Assembly: GCA_947652115.1 (NCBI GenBank)
Contig: OX393565.1
Span: 11,979,429 to 12,043,428 of the forward strand
Reading direction: 5' to 3'
Length of the DNA stretch: 64,000 bases
From: Blastomussa wellsi
Lineage: Eukaryota > Cnidaria > Anthozoa > Scleractinia > Plerogyridae
Numbering within the stretch: the stretch's first letter is position 1; every line of letters starts with the position of its first letter. Shown in pieces: positions 10,454 to 18,466 of the stretch. The notes under the pieces were generated by a model. The model did not search any database and had not been told where the DNA came from. It saw nothing but the letters and a program-made list of their open reading frames with translations. Position numbers and translations under genes: made by a program.

Positions 10454-10992
10454 TTAGTTGAATGAAAAGCGTTCGTTAAATTTTTGTTCTAGAGTTTTGC
10501 GACTTTCCTTGTTTCTTTGGTGAAAGGAAAGGCCGCAGACTGCCATATGCTGCTTAGAATGATTTGGGAGATTGAAGTGTCTCGCGACCGGTTTCGATGC
10601 ATTTTTGTCGTCTTTCTCTACGTCCCGAAGGTGTTCTCGGAATCGGTCGCCTAGTCGTCTCCCTGTTTCGCCGATGTATAACTGTTTGCAAAGAGTGCAA
10701 GTTATGCAGTAGATGACATTGGCTGAGGTACAGGTGAAATGATCAGTGTTCTTGATAGATCGCTTGGGTCCCGATATTTTGTCGACGTTGTGAATGAAAG
10801 GGCATGTTTTGCATCATGCGTGTGCGCATTTAAAAGTTCCGGGTTGATCACTTGTTTGGAATGCACTTCTGACTAAAAAGTTACCTATGTTTTTGTCGCG
10901 TTTGAATAGAAGTAAAGGAGGTTGCGAAAAGATTCTACCAGTGTCGGGATCATTCTGAAGCAATTTAAAGTTTTTGAGAATGATGGATTTTA
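10454..10992 (-). pseudogene. PLE connector and GIY-YIG endonuclease
   Basis: In PLEs this C-terminal nuclease makes the nick for target-primed integration. Minus-strand translation shows, in order, LKNFKLLQNDP, LLLFKRDKNIGNFLVRSAF, a Cys-rich CKTCPFIHN block, then VIYCITC and LYIGETGRRLGDRFREHLR (the GIY and YIG blocks with the conserved Arg helix) and KPVARHFNLPNHS. It ends LEQKFNERFSFN and stop (10454-10456). One in-frame stop (TGA, 10814-10816) lies just before CKTCPF, at a position where Arg is usual. This half is outside the tandem array and occurs once in the window. Confidence 0.85.
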
Positions 10993-11363
10993 GTAACTAA
11001 TGTGCGAGCCTGCGAGCCGGAGCCTCGAGCCACGAGCCGCGACCCTCTTTTTGCGAGCCTCCGTTTTAGCCATAATTTTAGCTTTTTGTTGAAATTTAGA
11101 TGTAAATTTACCGACAAGCGATCATGTCAAGGAAAAGAAAGTGATCTGCCTACAACAATTGCACCTTGCAATTTCGCTCATAGATCGCGTGACAAGATAC
11201 TTCATAAGGTGAGCTCTTGTTTTAGCTTCTTGTGTAACCATTCTGCAGGGGTTACTTAATTAATTTCACTGACTTATTGTTGGGAAACGAAGAAGAAAAA
11301 GAAAAAAGCAAATAATCGCCGCATTCAACGGGGCTTAAGTTCGTCGATCATAATGGAACTGGT

Positions 11364-11548
11364 GCTTCCTTGTGGTATCGGTTTCAGACGAGACAAAACA
11401 CTAAGAGACTAAGAGGCAAGTAAATTAGGAAATGAAAGCTAGTCTAGAAAAGAATAAAGTGCCAAATTAAACGAAGATCCATGAAAACCATGCTGTTTTC
11501 TGTTTGCATGAACTCGGCCCTTTGTCACTGAAGATACCACAAGGAAGC
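11364..11548. repeat. 16-bp perfect inverted repeat ending at the 5S-like sequence
   Basis: GCTTCCTTGTGGTATC at 11364-11379 is the exact reverse complement of GATACCACAAGGAAGC at 11533-11548. The right copy is the 5' part of the 5S-like sequence, so a short inverted piece of the same sequence lies about 150 bp upstream. Confidence 0.75.
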
Positions 11549-11648
11549 AAAGGTTCACGTCCGATCACTGAAGTTAAGCCCTGTTGGGCAGGGTTAGTAT
11601 TGGGATGGGTAGCAGACAGGAATCTTAAAACCCTGTTGTTGGCTCTTT
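11524..11648 (+). pseudogene. 5S rRNA-like sequence
   Basis: Diverged but nearly full-length 5S similarity. GTCCGATCACTGAAGTTAAG (11560-11579) is the conserved loop and A-box region. GGGCAGGGTTAGTATTGGGATGGG follows, which matches the 3' domain through the position of the C box but with a changed GATGGGTAGCAG. It ends in TGTTGTTGGCTC and a T-run terminator (11645-11650). The 5' part is the most diverged. Substitutions and lost pairings make a functional 5S unlikely. It could be a 5S pseudogene or the head of a 5S-derived (SINE3-type) element; no SINE body follows. Confidence 0.75.
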
Positions 11649-12600
11649 TTCCTTTTTGTCGTCGTAATTTTCAGTGAATATATCAGTACAGTGAAATTTG
11701 AAGTCCTTCCTTTGTCCTTAAGGCTTCTTAATTTACACTTTTTTTGTGTAATCTTCCCAAACCCCGCAATCAAATTAACAATCGTCCAGTTTTGTTGTCA
11801 TTTCTTGTTTCTTCTTCGACATTTTGTTGGGCAATAATAATTTAATACAGGGAAAGGATATTATAAAGGATATCAGAAAAGGCGAAAAAAAAGTATTGAC
11901 TCGAACTTGACTTGTGACTCGAACTTGACTCGTGTTATGAGGAAACTCGCTCTTCATAAACTATTAAAATAGGACGGAAGACCGAATGAATATACAGAAT
12001 GACAAATGAACAAATGTCACCAACATAGGAGCCGCAGGCCTGCCAACCCGATTTTTTCTATAAAGTACTTTTCACGTTACCGGTACTTATTTTGCCGGTA
12101 GGAAAAATAGGGGGTCCATGGACCCAGTCCATAGAGGGGGTCCATGTTTTGTCCTCTCCCAATCAATACAGCTATTTGTATTTCACAGCAACCGCTTCGG
12201 CGACTAAAAATGGAAACAGAGCTTTCTTCCGCTCTTCCGTTCGATGTTATATCTTAAAATTGATATTTGGTTAATAACAAAAGATTTTTTCTGTTACTTA
12301 ATTTTATAGAAAGAGTTTTGTAGAAACGAACTCCTTACACCATCGCGACTGTGTTTACACATGCGCATGCTTGTCGATCAACAGACAGATAAAAAAAATC
12401 TCGGAGGCCAAAAGATTTCGGTCCTTCATTTTCTGTTCGTGTTGTAAAGCACCGAGATAGACATAAACGGCCATTGGGTTCCTTTGTTTGGATTTTTTGG
12501 CTGAAAACTTTCGAGGCTCCCAAAAGAGGCTCGCGGCTCGCAAAAAAGGGCTCGGGCTCGCAGGCTCGCAGAATAGCTTCCCCCAGTAAGAGTGATTTTA

Positions 12601-13110
12601 CTGCGTGGTTGTGAGGGTGAAATGTGAGGGTGAATGAAATTCCATCGTTGTTTTCTCTCTGTGACGTTTGTAGTGCTGACTGTCGATCAATTTGTTTGGC
12701 GCGGTGATTGCCCGCTTGAACAACAGAAGCAGGATAGCCGCGTCCGTAGGAGTCGTCACTACAAAGACAGCGAAGTCAAAGAAACTGAGAATAAGGAATG
12801 GAATTCTTGACATGTGATGGATGTGAGGACGAATACAACAAATAACTATGAGAATCTGTGGGTTTGTAGTGCACACTGGTGCATAAACCGTTGTCTTCGA
12901 TAGAAACTTTTATATCCAGGAATGCTAAGGAAGTATCGGAAATTTCCCAGGCATATTCAAGGGCAGGATGAAACGAATTAACAGCGGTTATAAATTGATT
13001 GAGATCCTCTCTGGTAGAAGAGGTAGCGCCGATACAGTCGTCAATGTAGCGACGATAGAGTTCAGGTCTTGGGCCGTTGTATTGATCGAAAAATTTGTGT
13101 TCAATGTAGC
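12601..13110 (-). pseudogene. PLE reverse transcriptase fragment (unit 1)
   Basis: The 5' half of the split Penelope-like element. Minus-strand translation gives GYIEHKFFDQYNG, then RRYIDDC (the RT motif C, catalytic Asp pair), ATSSTREDLNQF, WEISDTSLAFLDIKVS, VHYKPTDSHSYLL and SSSHPSHVKNSIPYSQFL. A stop follows where Arg is expected (near 12776), then a small deletion/frame change, and the thumb region resumes as GYPASVVQAG and FTLTFHPHNHAVKS up to the insertion boundary. Upstream (>13110) similarity ends abruptly in an inverted minisatellite monomer; the N-terminal 38 residues of the apparent 148-codon frame are satellite. RT motifs before YIDD are missing, so it is dead. Confidence 0.85.
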
Positions 13111-13166
13111 CCACACTTCTTACTACATATATGTATACATTCTGTCCACAGCCCACAGGTCCTCGG
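13111..13166 (-). repeat. single inverted minisatellite monomer at the PLE breakpoint
   Basis: CCCACACTTCTTACTACATA and the following GTCCACAGCCCACAGGTCCTC are the reverse complement of one minisatellite monomer of 13839-14240. It abuts the truncated RT exactly, so the PLE 5' truncation and this piece arose in one rearrangement. It is present in every unit at the same relative place. Confidence 0.8.
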
Positions 13167-13838
13167 GTCAACTTCCCATTACATACACATATGCACTCAA
13201 AGATGTCGGCTGAAGTTGTCAATTGAGTATTTTGCTCTTTATTTTACAAGCGATGGCATTATATGTTTACGCAGACGTAAATATTGTATTTACGCTTAAG
13301 AGCCCTGTTTGTTAATGGAACCTGTGAGCGGGTATTGTCGAACGGGATTTATTTATTTAATCTAAGTGCAGTGAAAAAAAGTGGAAAGGGGGAAAATGTA
13401 GTAAACTTATTATATGCCCTTTAAGTACATTTATTTTAGGATAAAAAGAAAATTAGAGAGGAAAAAGTAGACGTATAGTAAATAGATATATAATTATGGA
13501 CTCAATACTGAGCAAAATGAAACATAGCATCCTAAAATAGTTGGACAAAATTTTCTTATATTTATTCTAAAAGATTCTGCATTTAAGTGTTGCAGGGACG
13601 CACTTCGGGTAGCATAATTTTTTGCTCAGATACTAAAGATAGATTAAGATTTGACGGCTTTATCAATTAGATGATCATAAAATAGTAGACACATATATAA
13701 TTTACAAATATCAGGCAACTTAATGAGGCCAAGGTTTACATAATGGCGAGTAATATGATTATACAAGTTGACAATACAGAAGTTCTTTGTGGATATGGAT
13801 AAATTCCAATGCCCAACCTGGCTCATGGTCGACAAAGG
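13167..13838. other. no recognised gene (unit 1; repeated in all units)
   Basis: AT-rich spacer between the inverted monomer and the minisatellite. It has a short imperfect palindrome around 13270-13295 (GCAGACGTAAATATTGTATTTACGCTTAAG). No coding frame. Confidence 0.5.
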
Positions 13839-14240
13839 ACAGAATGTACATATGTAGTAGCAAGAAGTATGGACCTGAGAACATGTGGGCTTTGGACAGA
13901 ATGTACATATGACCCATATGTATGTAGCACGAAGTGTGGACCTGAGGACCTGTGGGCTTTGGACAGAATGTACATATGACCCATATGTATGTAGCACGAA
14001 GTGTGGACCTGAGGACCTGTGGGCTGTGGACAGAATGTATACATATATGTAGTAAGAAGTGTGGACCTGAGGACCTGTGGGCTGTTGACAGAATGTATAC
14101 ATATATGTAGTAAGAAGTGTGGACCATGTGGACCTGTGGACCTGTGGGGTGTGGACAGAATGTATACTGACATATATGTAGTAAGAAGTGTGGACCTGTG
14201 GGTTGTGGACAGAATGTATACATATGTGTAGTAAGAAGTG
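13839..14240 (+). repeat. minisatellite, about 7 monomers of 54-68 bp (unit 1)
   Basis: Each monomer starts ACAGAATGTA(TA)CATAT, continues GTAGTAAGAAGTGTGGACCT and ends with CCTGTGGGCTGTGG. Length varies through an internal CATATGACCCATATGTATG block and extra GGACCTGTGGACC. Four overlapping reading frames are open across it on both strands only because the repeat is stop-poor. Copies in other units: 21295-21696, 28537-28938, 35779-36180, 43020-43421, 50262-50663 and 57504-57912, the last with 7 extra bases. Confidence 0.9.
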
Positions 14241-14480
14241 CATGTGGATGCGTGGAACCGTATTTGCATGAAGTGTTAGTTTACGTACTGTGTCTGTAAT
14301 TTATGCCTTGGAAAAATGATTTACGCTAATTATGTAGTTACACGGAATTAATTTATTTCTAGCGTGATGACGTGTACTGTGCTCCGGTACCTACAGAAAC
14401 AACTCAAACTTCCCGCGTGCTCCATAACTCGATAGTGCACGCTATAAAGCATGAACCAATTGTAAAGCAAAGACCATTCT

Positions 14481-14916
14481 CCTCCCCAGAGCCGCTTGTC
14501 CCTCTTTGCCGGCTGGGCCTGTGCACGAGGAACAAGTGGCTCTGGGGACACACGATTTGATTCGCTGAAATCAAACAAAGGGAATCCAATCAGATCAGCC
14601 GTTTTAATCCTGCTAACGATAAAGGATTTTAAAACGGCTGATGTGATTGGACTCCCTTTGTTTGAATTCAGCGAATCAAATCGTTTGTCCCCTGAGCCAC
14701 TTGTTTCTCGTGCACAGGCCCAGCCAGCTAAGAGGGACAATTAAACTGCTACACCGTGCTGACGAGTTCCAATAAGAACGAAACAGCTGTCCACGGTTGC
14801 AGCCTTGCTTTATCGATTTCTGTCGGGTTGTTGTCTCGCAAAGTCAATTTTTTCACGTAGTGTCAGCCTTGCAGTAATGTTTGTGTAAGAGGGATAAGCG
14901 GCTCTGGGGACGAGAA
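14481..14916. repeat. outer inverted repeat around the foldback MITE (unit 1)
   Basis: CCTCCCCAGAGCCGCTTGTC (14481-14500) is matched in reverse complement by AAGAGGGATAAGCGGCTCTG and GGGAC (14887-14911). The foldback element thus lies inside, or is nested with, a larger element of the CCCCAGAGCC type also seen at 4085-4153. Confidence 0.6.
14496..14740. mobile_element. 245-bp foldback MITE (unit 1)
   Basis: Two arms of about 115 bp are inverted repeats around a loop of about 13 nt near 14610-14622. The left arm starts TTGTCCCTCTTTGCCGGCTG; the right arm ends CAGCCAGCTAAGAGGGACAA. Both strands therefore translate to nearly the same short peptide (MSL-AGWACAR...), which is an artefact of symmetry. 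Copies at 21952-22196, 29194-29438, 36436-36680, 43677-43921, 50919-51163 and 58168-58412. Confidence 0.9.
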
Positions 14917-14984
14917 TCAGCAAAGACTAGACCCAACCTCGTTCCCAGGGTCTCTCATCTTCCCAAGTCTCCCACTGATTTTGG

Positions 14985-15016
14985 CCAATTTGGCGCGAGT
15001 GTTACGAAAATGGCGG
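14985..15016 (+). promoter_or_regulatory. CCAAT, E2F-like and YY1-like cluster (unit 1)
   Basis: CCAAT at 14985-14989, TTTGGCGCG (E2F consensus TTTSSCGC) at 14989-14997 and AAAATGGCGG (YY1-like) at 15007-15016. They lie within 32 bp and 70-100 bp upstream of a candidate start codon (15084). Such clusters mark TATA-less housekeeping promoters in animals. It recurs in every unit (plus 7456 for unit 2, then the unit period). Function is inference. Confidence 0.35.
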
Positions 15017-15083
15017 AGGAGAGAAACTGAGCTGGTTGGAATAACTTCGTTTTGATCGTTACGCGATAAGTTGCAGCTTAATT

Positions 15084-15214
15084 ATGGCCAGCCCTTGGTC
15101 AAGACAGCCATTTAAAGGAAAGGTAACCCCCAAGAACCGTGATTCCAGTCCCTTTATCCTGCGTCAGTCTTTAAACTATTCTTTAGCTTTTGGAGACTCA
15201 GCCGCAAGCACAAG
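15084..15214 (+). CDS. candidate first coding exon (unit 1), product unknown
   Basis: An ATG at 15084, downstream of the promoter-like cluster, opens a 44-codon frame beginning MASPWSRQPFKGK. It runs to a good donor, ACAAG|GTAAAG, at 15214/15215; the frame would end TAA within the donor. A short upstream ATG (15010) encodes only MAEERN. No family is recognised and no second exon can be assigned. On the minus strand, 15267-15386 is also open with a perfect donor, so the direction of any gene here is uncertain. Repeated in all seven units. Confidence 0.25.
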
Positions 15215-15266
15215 GTAAAGCTTGAAATAACTGATAGGCATAATTAGAGAATTAAACGAGACTTAC

Positions 15267-15386
15267 CTGTAAGTTGAAATTTGATCGAGATTCTTCTGAG
15301 TTACATAATGCTGTGAGATTAGAACTGGCAGTTTGCCTCTTGTGTCTTTCTTTTGACCCACGTGAAAGGCCTTTGATGCCGAACTA
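15267..15386 (-). CDS. candidate internal exon on the opposite strand (unit 1)
   Basis: Minus strand: a weak acceptor (ATACTGTTAG), then an open frame reading SASKAFHVGQKKDTRGKLP and on to NLDQISTY. It ends at a consensus donor ACAG|GTAAGT (15267/15266). The phase-2 end would join a frame with a stop at about 15188, but the implied intron would be only 36 nt. Product not recognised. A MITE end starts about 15 bp upstream (15403). Confidence 0.25.
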
Positions 15387-15402
15387 ACAGTATCTTGTGC
15401 AT

Positions 15403-15545
15403 AATGCACCAGTCAATGTAAACCCCCGTATCCCCAGGCCGGGACATAACGGGGCATTTGACAAGAGCTCGCTGCTAAAGTTATAAAATGCCCCGCACTC
15501 CGAGGCCAGTTTTTTCTTCTAATCCCCTGCTCTTGTTGAAAAAAA
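15403..15545. mobile_element. MITE fragment, ATGCACCAGTCA family (unit 1)
   Basis: ATGCACCAGTCAATGTAAAC and the following CCCCC match the ends of the element at 6366-6930. An internal inverted pair GGGGCATTT/AAATGCCCC (15459-15495) is present. The opposite end is not found, so it is solo or truncated. Confidence 0.55.
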
Positions 15546-15550
15546 AGGAA

Positions 15551-16385
15551 AGACACAGGCTAGCCTGTGTAGCCGGCGGGATTTGAGGGTGCGAGCTACT
15601 CAGCATTCGCGGGCGAAGCCCACGAGGTCAAGCGGCGAAGCCACGCGAGTGGAAATTTCCCGCCTGCCTCATTGCCTATGGGTTTTGCTAGCCGTCCACT
15701 TTTATCGCCTTCAGTGATCTAATTAAATAAGCCAATCAGAGAGCGAGGTGTAATGTGTTTATTGACAGGTTTGTGTAGAGCGAACAAACCTCAAAACCAC
15801 AAACTAATTACTAATCCTATGTTGGTGACATAAATTCGGTCTTCCAACCCTTTTTTGCTTTCTATTTATTTGTGATAGCGCTATTTGAAGGCATTTTAAA
15901 GTTGAGCACAATGTCAAGAGGTCATAGGACTTCGCAGGTTTGCACGGTTTCCCACGGGTTCCTGACAGTTTCCTATAGCTGTTAGTAGAATTTGACACCT
16001 TAGTAATTTGCATATGTTTTGTTGGTGCAGTTTGTTTTGGCTCATTACTACTTTCACGATATGTTTAGCTCTCAAAATGTTAGTTCTGGAAGGACCAGAG
16101 CTGAAATTTTCCGTGAAGTTCATGACAACTTGCATTGAATATTTGCGGTAACGCACCCCCCATTAAATTAACATTTGATTGGCATTTCACCACTATCAGC
16201 TAATCCAAAATTCGCATTCACTGGGTGAACGCATAATTCCAAGAAACCCATCCATTAGATCAGGTGGGATTTTAACTCAACTCCTCACCAATCTCTCCAT
16301 GGCTTTGCCGCTCCAATGACGGCCTCCCCAAAACAAATTCACTTCACCGCGAATCCTGCCAGCTACACAGGCTAGACACAGGCTA
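15551..16385. mobile_element. about 810-bp DNA transposon with 12-bp flanking direct repeats (unit 1)
   Basis: Inverted ends are GCCTGTGTAGCCGGCGGGAT at 15563-15582 and its diverged reverse complement ATCCTGCCAGCTACACAGGC at 16353-16372. Both sides are flanked by AGACACAGGCTA (15551-15562 and 16374-16385), a candidate target duplication of about 11-12 bp. That is longer than the 8 or 9 bp of hAT or Mutator, though part of it resembles the terminus itself. No transposase frame. Repeated in all units (unit 2: 23007-23841). Confidence 0.6.
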
Positions 16386-17099
16386 ACGTAAATAGTTTAA
16401 ACTTTATTTGTCAAAAAACCTGTGCCACCGCATACAATATTTTTCAAGTGTCATAAAATATTTGTGGTGTCTTTGTCTACTGTTAACACAAATGTAAATT
16501 ATAAAATTTCAAAGAAATATTAAATCGTACATGTTAGTTCAAGAGGGTCAAGTGTTCAGAGTGTTACTAAATGTAGATTCAAAATGTAGATCAAAATTTG
16601 AATTAGATTTATTTATGCAACACACACTTACACAAAATATGACTAAATTTGTTTTCTTCCATTGACTCATCAATATTTTTGACACAAAACCCTGCAGACC
16701 ATTCTAAATTTATGAGCGCCAATTGTTTCAAATCAGGGTAGCTGCTCTCTCAAGTGTCCGGTCAGTTCATTCCACCACAGGGGAGAAGCGCAGGCTCCGG
16801 TTCCCAAACAGCGGCAAGTAATTGAGCCTAGGTAGTCTTGCACATGCTTTATGTCGGAAACAAAGTCGGTGTCCCCTACATTTTTTTTTTTACATTTCTG
16901 ACATAAGTAACTCATTATGGTAACCTGACCATAGTAAAAAATCGATCGGGGAGAATTTTTTCGCGCGAACATCCTTAAAGAACATATTTAACTTTTCTGT
17001 TTCACCGCCTTGTTTCCAGGTAGTCATGACAATACCAGTGTCCTGTAGGCTCTCTTGCAATTCCAACGCAAGAAAAATAGAACCATTGAACTGGACAAT
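16386..17099. other. no recognised gene (unit 1)
   Basis: AT-rich. One minus-strand frame (16733-16972, 79 codons) has a CQKCKKK and a CRCLGTGACA cysteine cluster and ends LREQLP, but I recognise no family. It may be a transposon remnant. Confidence 0.4.
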
Positions 17100-17318
17100 A
17101 CATTAATTTATCTGTCTTCAGGCGGAAATTTCTAAGCGTTTTCATGTATATTTAAAGCGCCATTAGCCCAATCAATATCATCCGGGTATCATTAGAAAGC
17201 TCTTTCCCTCCTGCAGAACTGAGGTAAATGAGATTCCTATTTTGGTCAAAGCTGATGATGTCAGAAGTGGAACAAAGGTCAAGGTCTATCATTGCCGGTT
17301 TAGGAGTCAATGGGTTAA
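17100..17318 (-). mobile_element. piggyBac-type MITE end (unit 1)
   Basis: Reverse-orientation homologue of 278-460: the end AGGAGTCAATGGGTTAA (17302-17318) and the internal TTTGGTCAAAGCTGATGATG and CTTTCCCTCCTGCAGAA blocks correspond. Here the TTAA target site is intact. The other end is not identified. Confidence 0.5.
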
Positions 17319-17833
17319 AAAGAACAAAAATAGCTAGAAATAAAGTTTAAAATCCGAACAGAACTATGCTTTACTAAATATGTTTTTTACCAGTTCACTT
17401 CGTTTAAAATCCTTTGGTCAACAAAAGACGTAGACCGCGTAGCTTCGCTCGCATGCTTGCTTTCCTCATTGCTTGCTCTTGCTTGCTTTCCTCCCATCTA
17501 GGCCCTGGCGGATTGTGCTAGCATAATTTTTGGCATAATTGGATAAAAAAAGCATAGTTTTTTAAACGAGCACTGCCACGGCATAATTTGCCAATTTTTA
17601 GCACTTTTTGGGGCATGAATTCATAAAATTTAGTAAAGATGGTGTATTTTGTACAGAAATAAATTCAATTTAGGTAGTATGTTCTTTTTGATTCTGGCAG
17701 TATATACAATAGACTTGCTCCAAGTCGCTCGTTTGGGTGCGCTGGAGTCCGAATTAAAATGGCGAGTGAGACCGCTAGATATGGAGGGCGCACGCTGGCT
17801 TGAATATCAAAATGGTGGCCCGGAACAAACGAC

Positions 17834-17861
17834 TTTTCTCACCTGTAGCGCGGTGAGAAAA
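17834..17861. other. perfect 10-bp hairpin next to a CRE site (unit 1)
   Basis: TTTTCTCACC - 8 nt - GGTGAGAAAA, followed at once by a full palindromic CRE (TGACGTCA, 17865-17872). Repeated in each unit. Confidence 0.6.
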
Positions 17862-17864
17862 ATG

Positions 17865-17872
17865 TGACGTCA
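17865..17872. promoter_or_regulatory. CRE-type CREB/ATF palindrome TGACGTCA (unit 1)
   Basis: An exact 8-bp consensus. It may be a regulatory site or simply part of a mobile-element sequence. Confidence 0.35.
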
Positions 17873-18466
17873 CGGGTGGATTTTACCACTGGTGACACTT
17901 TATTTGGCTGTCAATCAAAATAGTGCAAGCGAATGGAAGCGCATGCTCTGTTGGCAAAATTTGCGAGGTTAGTGCGCTCTGCTCGCGTGATGCTGGTACT
18001 TTTCTGTTTGTTTGCTAGTCTTTTAGCAGATTTGTCCAGATAAAAGCAAACAAGATTGTCCACAATTAATTATTAGTCTTGTTAGACGAGCTAGTTAGTT
18101 ATGGGGTTGAAAGAATTGGTTTCATCAAAGCTTTGAAGAAAATCTAAACAATCGCTACTCGCAATCTCAACACACACCATGGCGCGCTCCAAACTGCACA
18201 CGGCACACGACAATGATGCCAATAAGAAAAAAGAAACCAATTTGGTCCCAATGAAATGATGCCATTTCGCGGCAAAAATCGTCAGCCAGAAGCGATTTCC
18301 TGCAAGTGACACAAGTCGCTCGTTTTGAGCCATTTGTGCATTCCGTTGTCTTTTCGCATGCGATTTCAAAACGATCTTCTTCAAATGACTCTACCGTGTC
18401 TACTGATACAAAGAAAAAACAAGGGTCTTGGGGCAAGTCTATATATACAAGTGTGAGCAATACATT

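Larger units (their letters stand above)
10269..10992 (-). mobile_element. 3' half of a Penelope-like element (PLE)
   Basis: Read on the minus strand, this holds the post-RT connector, the GIY-YIG endonuclease, a stop at 10454-10456 and a 3' untranslated terminal-repeat-like segment with a hammerhead-type motif. Its 5' continuation, the RT half, lies at 12601-13110. The two halves match across the junction after removal of 10993-12593 and one copy of the 7-bp duplication. So a single PLE was split by a later insertion. Confidence 0.85.
10993..12593. mobile_element. 1.6-kb insertion splitting the PLE; GAGCC-rich inverted ends
   Basis: The insertion is flanked by a direct repeat GATTTTA (10986-10992 and 12594-12600), a 7-bp target duplication within PLE coding sequence. 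Subterminal ends are inverted repeats: TGCGAGCCTGCGAGCC at 11003-11018, and its reverse complement at 12555-12570. GAGCC variants extend to about 11065 on the left and 12515 on the right. No transposase frame was found, so it is non-autonomous. It contains a 5S-like pseudogene (11524-11648) and a GGGGTCCATG palindromic repeat (12110-12147). The superfamily is unknown to me. The left boundary of the tandem array (12231) falls inside it. Confidence 0.7.

Noticed and set aside
13112..13222. N-terminal part of the 148-codon RT frame as genuine protein
   Set aside because: It is translated inverted minisatellite plus spacer; RT similarity starts only at GYIEH.
13839..14240. CRISPR-like array
   Set aside because: Eukaryotic context, no unique spacers between constant repeats, and monomer length varies internally; it is a minisatellite.
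13644..14269. Several overlapping 148-199 codon frames in three frames over the minisatellite, repeated in every unit
   Set aside because: They arise from a stop-poor tandem repeat; translations are periodic in all frames and match no family.
14348..14744. Frames on both strands starting MSL(F/L)AGWACAR
   Set aside because: The two strands give nearly the same peptide because the DNA is a long inverted repeat; not a gene pair.
16733..16972. 79-codon minus-strand frame with cysteine pairs
   Set aside because: No recognised domain, no splice or promoter context; could be a transposon remnant but cannot be supported.
17649..17867. 72-codon plus-strand frame
   Set aside because: It runs through a hairpin and repeat-like sequence to the CRE; no family or splice context.
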